This document shows positions 1-7,193 of a DNA stretch of 32,427 nucleotides, piece by piece. The position numbers and the translations under genes are program-made. The stretch covers positions 1 to 32,427 of the forward strand of contig JAAFHV010000028.1 in NCBI GenBank assembly GCA_013297655.1, written 5' to 3'. The notes beneath the pieces are model-generated. The model saw only the letters and a list, made by a program, of their open reading frames with translations. It was not told where the DNA came from and ran no database searches. This stretch comes from Myxococcales bacterium (GTDB lineage: Bacteria; Myxococcota_A; Polyangia; Polyangiales; Polyangiaceae). Each line of letters opens with the position of its first letter. The first letter of the stretch is position 1.

Positions 1-2
1 CG

Positions 3-707
3 GACGCGGCCGAGCTTCGTCGGTCGGCCGAGTTCGCGCACGAGCTTCTCGCGATCGTCAGTCACGACCTCCGAAATCCGCTGAGCGCGGTCCTCATGGC
101 GGCGACCATGATCATCCAAGACGTGCCGTCCGGCCCCGTCGCTGGCTACGCAGCGCGCATCGTCCGCAGCACGCAGCGCGCGACCCGCTTGGTGGGCGAC
201 CTGCTCGACTTCAGCCAAATGAAGTTGGGCGGTGGAATCCCCATCACCCTCGCGCCCACCCGGTTGGAGCTTTTGGTTCGGCAAGTCGCCGACGAGCTCG
301 GGACCGCCCATCCGGAGCGCCTCATCGTCGTGGACGCCGCGGGCGACGGAACGGGCCATTGGGACGCCGACCGTCTCGCGCAGGTCATCTCGAACTTGCT
401 TTCGAACGCGCTGGCCCACAGCCCGCCCACCGAGAGCGTGTTCGTTTCCACCCGCGGCGACGCGGAACGTGTCTCTCTCGAAGTTCGAAACGCGAATCTA
501 TACGGGCCGATCCCGGACGAGCTCGTTCCCGTTCTGTTCGATCCCTTCAAACGCGGGAACCACCGGCACTTCAAAACGAAGAGCGTCGGTTTGGGTCTCT
601 ACATCGTCGACCACATCGTGAAGCGACACAGTGGCCAGGTGACCTTCCGCTCGGACGCGGGTGGCACCTCGTTCACCGTCACGCTCCCTCGCGTGACTTC
701 GGTCTGA
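3..707 (+). CDS. Sensor histidine kinase, 3' part (5' end outside window)
   Basis: This is the kinase core of a two-component sensor. It would autophosphorylate a histidine using ATP and pass the phosphate to a response regulator that is not in the window. The open frame enters from the left edge with no start. The H-box SHDLRNPL is read at bases 60-83, with the phospho-acceptor His at 63-65. It is followed by the second dimerisation helix (RATRLVGDLLDFSQMK). The HATPase_c domain shows the N box (QVISNLLSNALAHS), an F box (LFDPFKRG), the G2 box (VGLGLYIVDHIVKRHSG) and a final GGTSFTVTLP strand. The usual DxGxG of the G1 box is not clear; the equivalent stretch reads VRNANLYGPIP, so this box looks divergent. 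The input domains lie upstream and cannot be judged. The family assignment is secure; the signal sensed is unknown. Confidence 0.93.
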   Translation, partial: DAAELRRSAEFAHELLAIVSHDLRNPLSAVLMAATMIIQDVPSGPVAGYAARIVRSTQRATRLVGDLLDFSQMKLGGGIPITLAPTRLELLVRQVADELGTAHPERLIVVDAAGDGTGHWDADRLAQVISNLLSNALAHSPPTESVFVSTRGDAERVSLEVRNANLYGPIPDELVPVLFDPFKRGNHRHFKTKSVGLGLYIVDHIVKRHSGQVTFRSDAGGTSFTVTLPRVTSV

Positions 708-1016
708 TTCAACGGCCGTGAGCGCGCCGGCTTCGACGAGCCTCGCGCGGGCGGGCTCGTCGATGAACGAATAGGGTCGCCCGTCATCGTGCTCCGAGCT
801 CGCCTGCGCCGACGTGACCGCCTCGCGTAGCGGCCTCGAAGCCGCGAGGGCGTGCGGCCTTGTGGCCGCCCTTCCACCCCCCCGGCTCACCAAAAATCGG
901 GTGGATCCGCCGACCTCCCACCGCCATTGCCGCGGCAATTTCAGGCCCCTACGCGCTCCTCGCCCCATGTGTTCGCGAACGATCCGAATGGCACGACTCC
1001 CGCATCGTTGGGTTCG
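708..1016. other. Intergenic region between kinase and nuclease-fold gene
   Basis: No gene is supported in this 309-base stretch. It holds the hairpin described at 734-762, a short run of C (around 886-892) and the upstream region of the secreted nuclease-fold gene. The minus strand has an open frame through it that continues antisense to the kinase, which I read as a shadow. No promoter motif is clear enough to call. Confidence 0.6.
734..762 (+). terminator. Hairpin downstream of the histidine kinase
   Basis: A perfect 9-bp inverted repeat (CGACGAGCC / GGCTCGTCG, extendable by one T-A pair) with an 11-base loop starts 27 bases after the kinase stop codon. No T-tract follows, so it would be a non-canonical terminator or a transcript-stabilising structure. 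Confidence 0.5.
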
Positions 1017-1952
1017 ATGACCATCGCTCTCGTTCGTAGGCTCGGCCTCGTTCTCCTCTTTGGTGCGCTCGCGGGGCAAAGCTTGGGCTGTGCCGAGCTC
1101 GACACGCAAGAGCCCGCCTCCGAGGGCTCGTTCGCGGCGAAGAACAAGCCCGCGCCGATGCTCCGCTTCAACGTGGTGCAGCACAACGTGGGCGGCGGCG
1201 CCGAGAACGGCGGCGGCCCCGAGGCGCTCGCCTACACGTTCGCGCAGATCGAAGAGAAGAAGCCGGATGCGGTCATGCTCGAAGAGGTGTGCGCTGCGCA
1301 GCTCGACGCGTTCAAGGCGCGCTTCCCCGGGTGGGCGGTGCGCTACGCCGTTCAGCGAGAGAAACACGAGGGCTGCGCCAACGGCACCAAGGGCAACGTG
1401 CTCGCTTCCCCCCGCGGCTTCGTCGACCAGCTCGACGCCCCGCTCGGCGAGCCAGATGGCGACAAGGTGTTCTCGCTCACGTGCGGCGGCGTGCCCATGC
1501 CCAAGACCGCGCGCACCGTGCTCGCGTGTGTCACGCACCTCCGCATCAACGACCCCGACGACTCCCTCCGCGACAAGCAAGTATGGCGCATCGTCGACGC
1601 CGTGCGCGCCGAGGTCGCGAAGGGCCGCGAGGTCGTGATCGCCGGCGACTTCAACCTCACCCCCGATCGGGGCCCGCTCGATCGCCTATATCGAATGAAG
1701 AAGAACGGCTTCGACGGCGGCGGCGCGTTCGACGAGGCCGACCAGTCCGATTCCAAGCGTCAGCAGTACGCGATGCAAGGCATTCGCTGCGGCTCCGACG
1801 CCTGCCGCAGCGGCGCCGACACCGCGGGCGCTCGCAAGATCGACTACGCGTTCTTCTCCAACAACCGCGTGATCTCGGTGGGCGCGCAGGTGATGGGGCG
1901 CGGCGGCTCGAGCCACAACCTCTACCACGGGTGGGCCGACCTCAAGATGTGA
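1017..1952 (+). CDS. Secreted endonuclease/exonuclease/phosphatase (DNase I-fold) protein
   Basis: A metal-dependent hydrolase of the EEP superfamily, likely exported and acting on nucleic acid or another phosphodiester. The sequence shows the family motifs in order: VVQHNVGGG near the N terminus, the metal-binding Glu in PDAVMLEEV, the Asp/Asn pair in VIAGDFNLTPDRGPLDRLY, KIDYAFFS and a terminal SSHNLYHGW that replaces the usual SDH. I start at the ATG at 1017, because it gives a basic n-region, a hydrophobic core and a Cys at residue 25 (QSLGC). This is lipobox-like but not canonical, so either a lipoprotein or an ordinary Sec substrate is possible. The frame stays open upstream to 852, but that extension is Pro-rich and unlike a signal peptide. 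The length (311 residues) suits a single EEP domain. A decayed fragment related to this gene lies at about 17.65-17.76 kb on the other strand. The substrate is unknown. Confidence 0.85.
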   Translation: MTIALVRRLGLVLLFGALAGQSLGCAELDTQEPASEGSFAAKNKPAPMLRFNVVQHNVGGGAENGGGPEALAYTFAQIEEKKPDAVMLEEVCAAQLDAFKARFPGWAVRYAVQREKHEGCANGTKGNVLASPRGFVDQLDAPLGEPDGDKVFSLTCGGVPMPKTARTVLACVTHLRINDPDDSLRDKQVWRIVDAVRAEVAKGREVVIAGDFNLTPDRGPLDRLYRMKKNGFDGGGAFDEADQSDSKRQQYAMQGIRCGSDACRSGADTAGARKIDYAFFSNNRVISVGAQVMGRGGSSHNLYHGWADLKM

Positions 1953-2015
1953 GGGCGCCGCCGAAGACCCTACGCGCTGCTCAGCGCTCCCTGCTCCGCC
2001 TCGCTTCACGTACCT

Positions 2016-2669
2016 CTACCCAGACCCCTCGGCTCCTGGCCGAAGAGCCGACCCGGTGGGGGCCCATCGACTGCGAAGGGTCTGTGCCAGTTGATAGGTC
2101 TCCAAGACCGCCTCCGCTGTCGGCACCATTAGCCCGTGAACCACGATGCTGGAGCCGGCGCGGGCGCTCACGTTTATGAGGTTCGCCCCCTTGAACACCA
2201 TCGCCGAGGTCGCGTCGGCTAGCCGCTCGGCCAGCTCACGACCAATCCATTGGGCTCTCGAGATCCCTTTGGGAGGGATGCAGGCGAACGAGTCGTCAAA
2301 GCGCGGACACCCCGTGGAGTCCGCGGACAGCGCGCGCCGGAGCCGCCGCGACCATCGCCCCACGGGCGTCCTCACGACACTGCCTTCCCAGCCATGCACC
2401 GGGAGGGCAAAGTTCCAGGAGAACGCCCAGTCGTGGCTCTGCGGAGAGACATAAGCCTCAGGTCTCAGTATGACCCGGAGGGTCTCTCCCGGATTCGGCT
2501 CGCAGGTGCCCTCGGGACCGAAGCTCACCCGCTCTCCGTCGCGCAGCGTGCCTACAAAATCTCCCACGCGAAAAGAGTGGGGGACCAGCGATAGCAGCTC
2601 AGGCAGGCGCTGCGGCAGGTCCTCTCGGGCGCGCCAATACTTCTCGGTCGTCGGCGGTGATATCGTCAT
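2016..2669 (-). CDS. Hypothetical protein
   Basis: I do not recognise the family. The 217-residue product has no signal peptide or membrane segment. It is rich in Trp and Pro in the middle (SHDWAFSWNFALPVHGWEG), with a later FDDSFACIPPKGIS segment and a hydrophobic SSIVVHGLMVP near the C terminus. Strong third-position GC supports it as real. The ATG at 2669 is chosen because GAAGGG lies just upstream; the frame is open further to 2840, but that part reads like non-coding sequence. A near-copy of about 40 bases of its C-terminal coding region (LAQTLRSR) occurs again at 2853-2902, so a paralogue probably once lay upstream. It is a single gene, with the azoreductase behind it in the same direction. 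Confidence 0.7.
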   Translation of the reverse strand: MTISPPTTEKYWRAREDLPQRLPELLSLVPHSFRVGDFVGTLRDGERVSFGPEGTCEPNPGETLRVILRPEAYVSPQSHDWAFSWNFALPVHGWEGSVVRTPVGRWSRRLRRALSADSTGCPRFDDSFACIPPKGISRAQWIGRELAERLADATSAMVFKGANLINVSARAGSSIVVHGLMVPTAEAVLETYQLAQTLRSRWAPTGSALRPGAEGSG

Positions 2670-2852
2670 GGCCCTTCGACGGCCCTCGGTGGAGCCACGA
2701 GCCTCTTTACCACGCACGTCTGGGCCTGGACCATCGTGAGTACGAATCAGATGACTTCGATCTCGCGCGATCGCGGCACTCCCGCAACACGCCGCTGGGC
2801 GGCAAGGCGTCGGGCCGATACTCCCGCTGAGCCATCGCACTTGCCGAGGGGG

Positions 2853-2902
2853 CGCCAGGTGGTGGCCCCTCGACTGCGAAGGATCTGGGCCAATGTGAAC
2901 AG
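2853..2902 (-). pseudogene. C-terminal scrap of a paralogue of the 2016-2669 gene
   Basis: The minus strand reads F-TLAQILRSRGATTW here, against YQLAQTLRSRWAPTG in the intact gene at about 2051-2097. The DNA matches over about 40 bases with few differences. No start and no upstream homologous sequence remain; the stop codon of the azoreductase gene directly abuts it. I read it as the tail of a duplicated gene whose body was replaced or deleted. Confidence 0.5.
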
Positions 2903-3508
2903 TCAGAAGGCGGCGGCGATCTGCGCCTCGGCCTGGGCGACGGCGGAGGGCGCGTCCCAGGCGACTCCCTCGGCGCGCAGGACGGTCACGTCGGGGATAC
3001 CAAAAAACACCATCATGTGGCGCAGATAGGGGGCGAGGAAATCCTCCACCGCCTGCGGGCCCGACGTGTAGATACCGCCGGTGGCCAGAAGGAACACCGC
3101 AGAGCGCGCATGGGCCAGACCCCGGCGCACGCCGCCCTCGTAGGTGAAGGTCACGCCGGGGCGCGCGACATGGTCGATCCAGGCCTTGAGCGTCGTCGGG
3201 ACCGTGTAGTTGTGGATGGGAGTAGCCACGATCAGCGTGTCGGCCGACTGGAGCTCGGCGGTCAGCTCGTCCGACAGCTCGAGCTCGCGCGCCTGCTCCG
3301 CCGTCCGCGCCTCAGGCGGCACGAACATCGCGGTAACGAAGTCGGCGCTCAGATGCGGCAGCGCGTTTTCCGGCAAGGTCAGGTCGCGGACCGTCAGTGT
3401 TTCGTTCGGGAACTTGGCATTGCGGCGAGCAAGGTACTTGTCCAGCATATTGCGCGAGACGGAGGTGGCGCCGTTCGGGCTGCAGATCAGAACGAGAGCA
3501 TGTGCCAT
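2903..3508 (-). CDS. azoR: FMN-dependent NADH-azoreductase / NAD(P)H quinone reductase
   Basis: A flavodoxin-fold oxidoreductase that moves two electrons from NAD(P)H through FMN to quinones or azo compounds, a cytosolic detoxifying activity. The 201 residues match the family length. Recognisable features are the N-terminal phosphate-binding stretch SPNGATSVSR, the PIHNYTVPTTLKAWIDHVARPGVTF block (the FMN-site signature of AzoR proteins, split here as PIHNYTVPTTLKAWID then HVARPGVTFTY), and ATGGIYTSGP. The start is the ATG at 3508, with AAAGGA eight bases upstream. Its leader at 3517-3602 is nearly identical to the leader of the YCII-ECF42 operon, so it is probably controlled by that sigma factor. 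Its 3' end abuts a gene scrap, which hints that the gene arrived by insertion. The enzyme class is secure; the natural substrate is not known. Confidence 0.9.
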   Translation of the reverse strand: MAHALVLICSPNGATSVSRNMLDKYLARRNAKFPNETLTVRDLTLPENALPHLSADFVTAMFVPPEARTAEQARELELSDELTAELQSADTLIVATPIHNYTVPTTLKAWIDHVARPGVTFTYEGGVRRGLAHARSAVFLLATGGIYTSGPQAVEDFLAPYLRHMMVFFGIPDVTVLRAEGVAWDAPSAVAQAEAQIAAAF

Positions 3509-3516
3509 TGTGGTTT

Positions 3517-3602
3517 CCTTTGCTTCGGGTCAGCGGCAAACCTGCCGTCATAGGCAAGATGCGCGAGCGACGCTCTTTTCGACATGCCCCGTCTTTTTTT
3601 CC
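3517..3602 (-). promoter_or_regulatory. Copy A of the shared promoter/leader element (azoR)
   Basis: Upstream of azoR, reading on the minus strand, lie in order: an A-tract (GGAAAAAAAGA), CGGGGCA, a TGTCGA box at 3579-3584, and the 11-base palindrome GAGCGTCGCTC at 3565-3575. CATCT follows 17 bases after TGTCGA (around 3557-3561), then a leader with GGTTTGCCGCTGACCCGAA and the AAAGGA ribosome site. The TGTCGA box begins 71 bases before the ATG. From memory, TGTCGA is the reported -35 signature of ECF42 promoters; the reported -10 (CGA/TC) is matched here only by CATC. Almost the same block occurs at 5363-5452. Confidence 0.72.
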
Positions 3603-3756
3603 ACCAAGCGACGACGGAATACCCAAAGATGACCCACGCGAGCTTCGCGCTCGAACGCTTCCTCGATCACCGAGCGCAGCACGTCGTGGGCAACGGTTTT
3701 GCAGACTCATTCGAGGAAATGACTCGTTTGAGCCGTCACCGACGCGCGGCCGGCGT

Positions 3757-4980
3757 TCAGCGCTCCGCCGCAGTCGCTTCGAGGAAGGTGCGAAGGCGGG
3801 AGCTTCGCGTAAGCGTGATCGCTTTGCTCATCGCGTCGCGGGCGCCCGCTAGGTCGCCGCTGCGCCGGCGTGCGTGCGAGAGAACGACCCAATAGGGGGC
3901 ATACTCGGCGACTCGCGCGCGGTCGATGCGAGCGAGCAATGCCTCTGCGTCGGCCTCGCGCTCGAGCTCGACGAGGACCGCGGCGTGCGCGACCGCGCTT
4001 GCGATCGTGGGCCAGGTGGCGTTGAGCGCGGTGTAAAGGAGCTCGATCGCCTTCCACGGCGTATGGCCAGAAAAGAGCCGCTGGCAGTGCGCCGACTGGA
4101 TCGCCGCCTCGAGTTGAAACGGGCCGGGTACTCGAAAGGTGGCCGCGCGTAGCAGCACGGCGTTGGCGTCGAGAATCGCGGCTCGGTTCCATCGCGCAAC
4201 ATCGTGTTCGGCGAGCGGGACGAACGTGCCATCCGGTGTCGTACTCGCGCCTCTGCGGGAGTGACTGAGTTGCACGAGAGCGTAGAGGCCAAGTGCCTCG
4301 GGGTCGTTGGGGGCCAGCTCAGTGAGCACGCGGGCGAGGTAGACCGCCTCTTCGGCGAGTGACTCGACGCCGGGTTCGCCCTCGGATTCATCGTAGTCCA
4401 CGGCGAAGGCGGCGTAGATCGCTTCATACACGGCGGCCATGCGCCCGGGCCGCTCGGCAGGTTCCGGTTCGTCGAAGGGAATGCCGGCATCGCGGATTTT
4501 CTGCTTCGCGCGAACGAGGCGTTGGCTCATGGCCGCCGGCGTGACCAGAAAAGCGCGCGCGATACGCGCCGCATCGAGCCCGAGAACGGCTTGCAGCATG
4601 AGCGGCGTACGAACCGCTTCATCGATGGCCGGGTGCGCGCACACGAGCAGCAAGCGCAGGCGCAGGTCGCCCTTCTCGGAGGGTTGCTCCGATAGTTCGA
4701 CCAGCGCCTGCTCGAGCGCGCCGAGAACGCGCGGATTCGACGCCATGGTGCGGTGGCGTGCGCCTTGCCGCAGCTCGTTCTTCGCCACGGTGAGCAGCCA
4801 CGCCTCGGGCGAGGCGGGAACGCCCGCCTCGGGCCACCGCGCGAGCGCCTCTGCAAACGCATCTCCGAGTGCATCTTCCGCCGCCGCGACATCGCGGAAG
4901 CGTACGGACAGCGCAGCAACGAGCCGCCCATACGCTTCGCGCGCAACGCGAGCGGCCGTAGAGGCTGCGTCCTCGGCCAT
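3757..4980 (-). CDS. ECF42-type RNA polymerase sigma factor with C-terminal TPR-like (DUF6596) domain
   Basis: An extracytoplasmic-function sigma factor that directs RNA polymerase to a small regulon. Region 2 is seen at about residues 30-70 (AEDALGDAFAEALARWP, then PEAWLLTVAKNEL). Region 4 is at about 125-165 (RTPLMLQAVLGLDAARIARA, TPAAMSQRLVRAKQKIRDAG). The long C-terminal part to residue 407 is helical and TPR-like (EEAVYLARVLTELAPNDPEA, LLYTALNATWPT, ARVAEYAPYWVVLSHARRRS). This layout is typical of group ECF42, which has no anti-sigma factor and uses its C-terminal extension for control. I use the ATG at 4980, although TTG 4989 and GTG 4986 are in frame. The YCII gene ends 10 bases upstream, so the two form an operon, as is usual for ECF42. 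The leader element upstream of that operon, repeated at azoR, gives its likely targets. Confidence 0.9.
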   Translation of the reverse strand: MAEDAASTAARVAREAYGRLVAALSVRFRDVAAAEDALGDAFAEALARWPEAGVPASPEAWLLTVAKNELRQGARHRTMASNPRVLGALEQALVELSEQPSEKGDLRLRLLLVCAHPAIDEAVRTPLMLQAVLGLDAARIARAFLVTPAAMSQRLVRAKQKIRDAGIPFDEPEPAERPGRMAAVYEAIYAAFAVDYDESEGEPGVESLAEEAVYLARVLTELAPNDPEALGLYALVQLSHSRRGASTTPDGTFVPLAEHDVARWNRAAILDANAVLLRAATFRVPGPFQLEAAIQSAHCQRLFSGHTPWKAIELLYTALNATWPTIASAVAHAAVLVELEREADAEALLARIDRARVAEYAPYWVVLSHARRRSGDLAGARDAMSKAITLTRSSRLRTFLEATAAER

Positions 4981-4990
4981 GCTCACCAAT

Positions 4991-5353
4991 TCAACTTTGC
5001 GGCGGGGGAGGGAGAACCGGGCGCACTTCGACGCTTCCGCGGCTCACACAAGGCGCCTTCGCAGCCCATTGAAGCGCGACATCGAGGTCGGGCACGTCGA
5101 TGATGAAGTAGCCGGCGAAGTGTTCTTTCGCGTCGGGGTGGGGCCCGTCTTGCACGTGCCGCTTGCTCCCTTCGATACGGAGCGTGGTCGCCGTGTGCGG
5201 CGGTTGAAGAGCGTTGCCGCTCTTCACGATGCCCGAGGCGTAGAGCTCCTCGACGTAGGCCTTCCACGCACCCCAGTAGGCGGGCGCCTCCTTCGGGTCG
5301 TCTTTACGGGCCACTTCTTTCGTCGTTTCCAAGTGAATCAGCATGTATTCCAT
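4991..5353 (-). CDS. YCII/DGPF-family dimeric alpha/beta-barrel protein
   Basis: A small cytosolic protein (120 residues) of the YCII family, with the motif block DGPHPDAKEHFAGYFIIDVP; His replaces Phe of the DGPF tetrapeptide. A C-terminal VEVRPVLP strand follows, as in other members. The biochemical activity of DGPF proteins is not established. They are the standard partners and targets of ECF42 sigma factors, and here the gene sits directly upstream of one. The ATG at 5353 is chosen because AAAGGA lies nine bases before it and the whole leader is shared with azoR. The frame is open further upstream (MSKRASLAHL...), but that part is the regulatory repeat. Confidence 0.88.
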   Translation of the reverse strand: MEYMLIHLETTKEVARKDDPKEAPAYWGAWKAYVEELYASGIVKSGNALQPPHTATTLRIEGSKRHVQDGPHPDAKEHFAGYFIIDVPDLDVALQWAAKAPCVSRGSVEVRPVLPPPPQS

Positions 5354-5362
5354 GAGCGTCGT

Positions 5363-5452
5363 CCTTTGGTTCGGGTCAGCGGCAAACCTGGCGTCATGGG
5401 GTAGATGCGCGAGCGACGCTCTTTTCGACATGCCCCGGTTCTTTTTTTTCCG
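5363..5452 (-). promoter_or_regulatory. Copy B of the shared promoter/leader element (YCII-ECF42 operon)
   Basis: This block matches copy A (3517-3602) at nearly every base across some 88 bp. It has the A-tract GGAAAAAAAAGA, CGGGGCA, TGTCGA at 5425-5430, the palindrome GAGCGTCGCTC at 5411-5421, CATCT 17 bases after TGTCGA, GGTTTGCCGCTGACCCGAA and AAAGGA. TGTCGA begins 72 bases before the YCII start. The differences cluster just after CATCT. It is probably the autoregulated ECF42 promoter plus a conserved 5' leader. A short open frame (MSKRASLAHL) runs through both copies, but most differences change the amino acid, so I do not read it as a peptide gene. Confidence 0.75.
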
Positions 5453-5535
5453 GCCTGCCCTCCGTGCCCATGTGCGAGAAGAACGTCGCCCCGTCCGTGA
5501 TGACTGGGCAACCGAGCAGGGCGTAGTGGCATGAC

Positions 5536-6471
5536 TCATGGCGAACGTGATGTCGTCGAAGGTCGGGAGGCTGTCTCCGATTCGAGCGCGAGCGCACGCC
5601 TGAATCCCTCGTCCTTCAAGAGGGTCGTCAGTTGAGTGGCGACGTCAGGACCATCGAGCATGGGGTGCTCGCGGAAGAGAAACGGTGCTCGCTCGTCGTA
5701 GGCGACGTCCAGGTAGCGTGAGCGCTCCGGACTGTCTTCGCGCACGCGGCGTACGTGCGTCGCCGTGAACTTCAGGTTCCGCGGATCGACCCAGCCTGCC
5801 GCGATGAAGCCCTTGGTCTTCTTGTCGCACCGGCACGGGTTCGCGGGGTTCATCAGGCCGCATTGGTCCTGCATGAACGCCGACAAGTCGGCGCGGGCTC
5901 GCTCGAGACGCTTGCGAAAGGCGGTGGGCGCGATGTCGAGAATCTCGGCCGCGAGAGGCGAAGGACACTCGAAGATCTCACCCAGCACGAAGGCGAGTCG
6001 TTGCTCGCGGTCGAGGCAGAGCAACATCCCGAGCATGCAGCCGAGCTTGGCTTCTTCGACGAGCAGCGAACGTTCCGGCGACGACGGCCCCTCGAGCTCC
6101 TCGAGCGGAAGCTTGGCCAGCTCCTCGCCGTAGCCGCCGAAGCTCGTCACCACCCCCTCGAGGCGGCCGCGTTTGGCGTCGAGGAAGCAGTTCATCACGA
6201 TACGATACGCCCACGTGCGGAAGCTCGAGCGCCCTTCGAACTGCCCGATGCGGGTGACCACCCGGAGCAGCGCTTCCTGTGCCACGTCGGCGGCGTCGGC
6301 AGGACTCACCATCATGCGAACGGCGAGGGCATATACCCACCGCTGGTGCTTGCGGACCAGCGTCTCGAGCGACGCACCGTCGCCCCCTGCTGCAGATAGC
6401 GCGAGGCGCACGTCCCCGCGGTCGTCGTCTTCGGAAGCGCGAAACGGGTTTTGGATAGGTTCTAAGGTCAT
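5536..6471 (-). CDS. ECF sigma-70 family RNA polymerase sigma factor with C-terminal Cys-containing extension
   Basis: A second ECF sigma factor, not of the TPR type. Region 2 spans about residues 35-105 (LVRKHQRWVYALAVRMM, ADAADVAQEALLRVVTRIGQ, FRTWAYRIVMNCFLDAKRG). Region 4 is about 140-195 (LCLDREQRLAFVLGEIFEC, LAAEILDIAPTAFRKRLERA). It is followed by some 115 further residues that begin with QCGLMNPANPCRC and DKKTKGFIAAGW. The Cys cluster could bind metal or sense redox state; this is inference. The ATG at 6471 has GAAGG upstream. The barrel-protein gene ends 21 bases before it, so the pair is an operon. The gene lies 182 bases upstream of the YCII-ECF42 operon, in the same direction. Confidence 0.87.
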   Translation of the reverse strand: MTLEPIQNPFRASEDDDRGDVRLALSAAGGDGASLETLVRKHQRWVYALAVRMMVSPADAADVAQEALLRVVTRIGQFEGRSSFRTWAYRIVMNCFLDAKRGRLEGVVTSFGGYGEELAKLPLEELEGPSSPERSLLVEEAKLGCMLGMLLCLDREQRLAFVLGEIFECPSPLAAEILDIAPTAFRKRLERARADLSAFMQDQCGLMNPANPCRCDKKTKGFIAAGWVDPRNLKFTATHVRRVREDSPERSRYLDVAYDERAPFLFREHPMLDGPDVATQLTTLLKDEGFRRALALESETASRPSTTSRSP

Positions 6472-6492
6472 GCGGGTTTGCCTTCGTCCTCT

Positions 6493-7107
6493 CTACTCGA
6501 CGACCGAGAAGAGCTCGAACACCTTCATTTCCCCGATGCCGGAGAAGAACGGGGCGAGCTCGGCGCGCGCTTGAAGATCTGCGCCAGCCCGGTCGTGAGC
6601 CTGCTCGTCTTCCCACCCGACCAAGTCCGCTAGCCCTTTCGAATCTTCCACTTGGTGACCGGCAGCGCCGCCCCTATAGCCCGTCATGGCGCGCACCACC
6701 TCATGAAGTCGATCGTGAAGGTGACCGAGCTCGCCCGAACGATGCGGGACGGTGTAACAGGCCATCTCGACGACCGGTGCGCGGCGAAGCTCGGCCATGA
6801 GCGTCGTGATGTCGCCCCGCAAACGATAGTGGGCGTAGAGCTGCACCTTCGTGATGCTGGCCACGAGATCGGCGAAGCGCGCGTCCTCGCGGACCAGGTT
6901 CGAGGCGCTCTGCGCCGACTCGATCGAGTCCCACGCGATCACGTCGGCGAAGAGCCCCTCGGCCTTACCGCGAAGCCGAAGCCCCTCACGGTACCCTCGC
7001 AGTGTGGCCAGCGATTCGTGGGTACGACGTTGGATCGGAGCGAAAGAGGCCGGAGCACCGACCGTAAAGACGGCAACCTCGAGAACTTGGGCGGACGGAT
7101 TCGTCAT
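6493..7107 (-). CDS. Duplicated dimeric alpha/beta-barrel (ABM-like) protein
   Basis: A 204-residue cytosolic protein made of two similar ferredoxin-like halves. Residues about 8-95 start VLEVAVFTVGAPASFAPIQ and contain FADVIAWDSIESAQSA. Residues about 105-200 start VVEMACYTVPHRSGELGHLH and contain LADLVGWEDEQAHDRA. This is the pattern of antibiotic-biosynthesis-monooxygenase-like or stress-responsive barrel proteins, here fused so that one chain may supply both halves of a barrel. The start is the ATG at 7107, with AAAGGAA eight bases upstream. It is co-transcribed with the ECF sigma factor downstream. This repeats the YCII-ECF42 arrangement, since YCII proteins have the same fold. No substrate can be assigned. 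Confidence 0.78.
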   Translation of the reverse strand: MTNPSAQVLEVAVFTVGAPASFAPIQRRTHESLATLRGYREGLRLRGKAEGLFADVIAWDSIESAQSASNLVREDARFADLVASITKVQLYAHYRLRGDITTLMAELRRAPVVEMACYTVPHRSGELGHLHDRLHEVVRAMTGYRGGAAGHQVEDSKGLADLVGWEDEQAHDRAGADLQARAELAPFFSGIGEMKVFELFSVVE

Positions 7108-7193
7108 GGCAACGTTCCTTTCGTTGGGAGCGAAGCGGTCTCGCGACCACACCTCGCTCTGCGGAACCTTGGACGCCATCGAACGACGGGTGT

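Noticed and set aside
498..1580. A minus-strand frame with a coding-looking stretch around 710-800 (GRPYSFIDEPARARLVEAG)
   Set aside because: It continues antisense through both the kinase and the nuclease-fold gene, has no start or stop near the stretch, and matches no family I know. It may be a tiny remnant, but this cannot be supported.
3602..3756. A plus-strand small gene (MTHASFALERFLDHRAQHVV...)
   Set aside because: The frame runs on antisense into the ECF42 gene, there is no ribosome site, and no family is recognisable.
5339..5432. A short peptide (MSKRASLAHL...RFAADP) encoded in both copies of the shared leader
   Set aside because: The frame is open in both copies, but four of the five codons that differ in the aligned part change the amino acid, and no ribosome site precedes the ATG. 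The conservation is at the DNA level, so I treat it as a promoter/leader.
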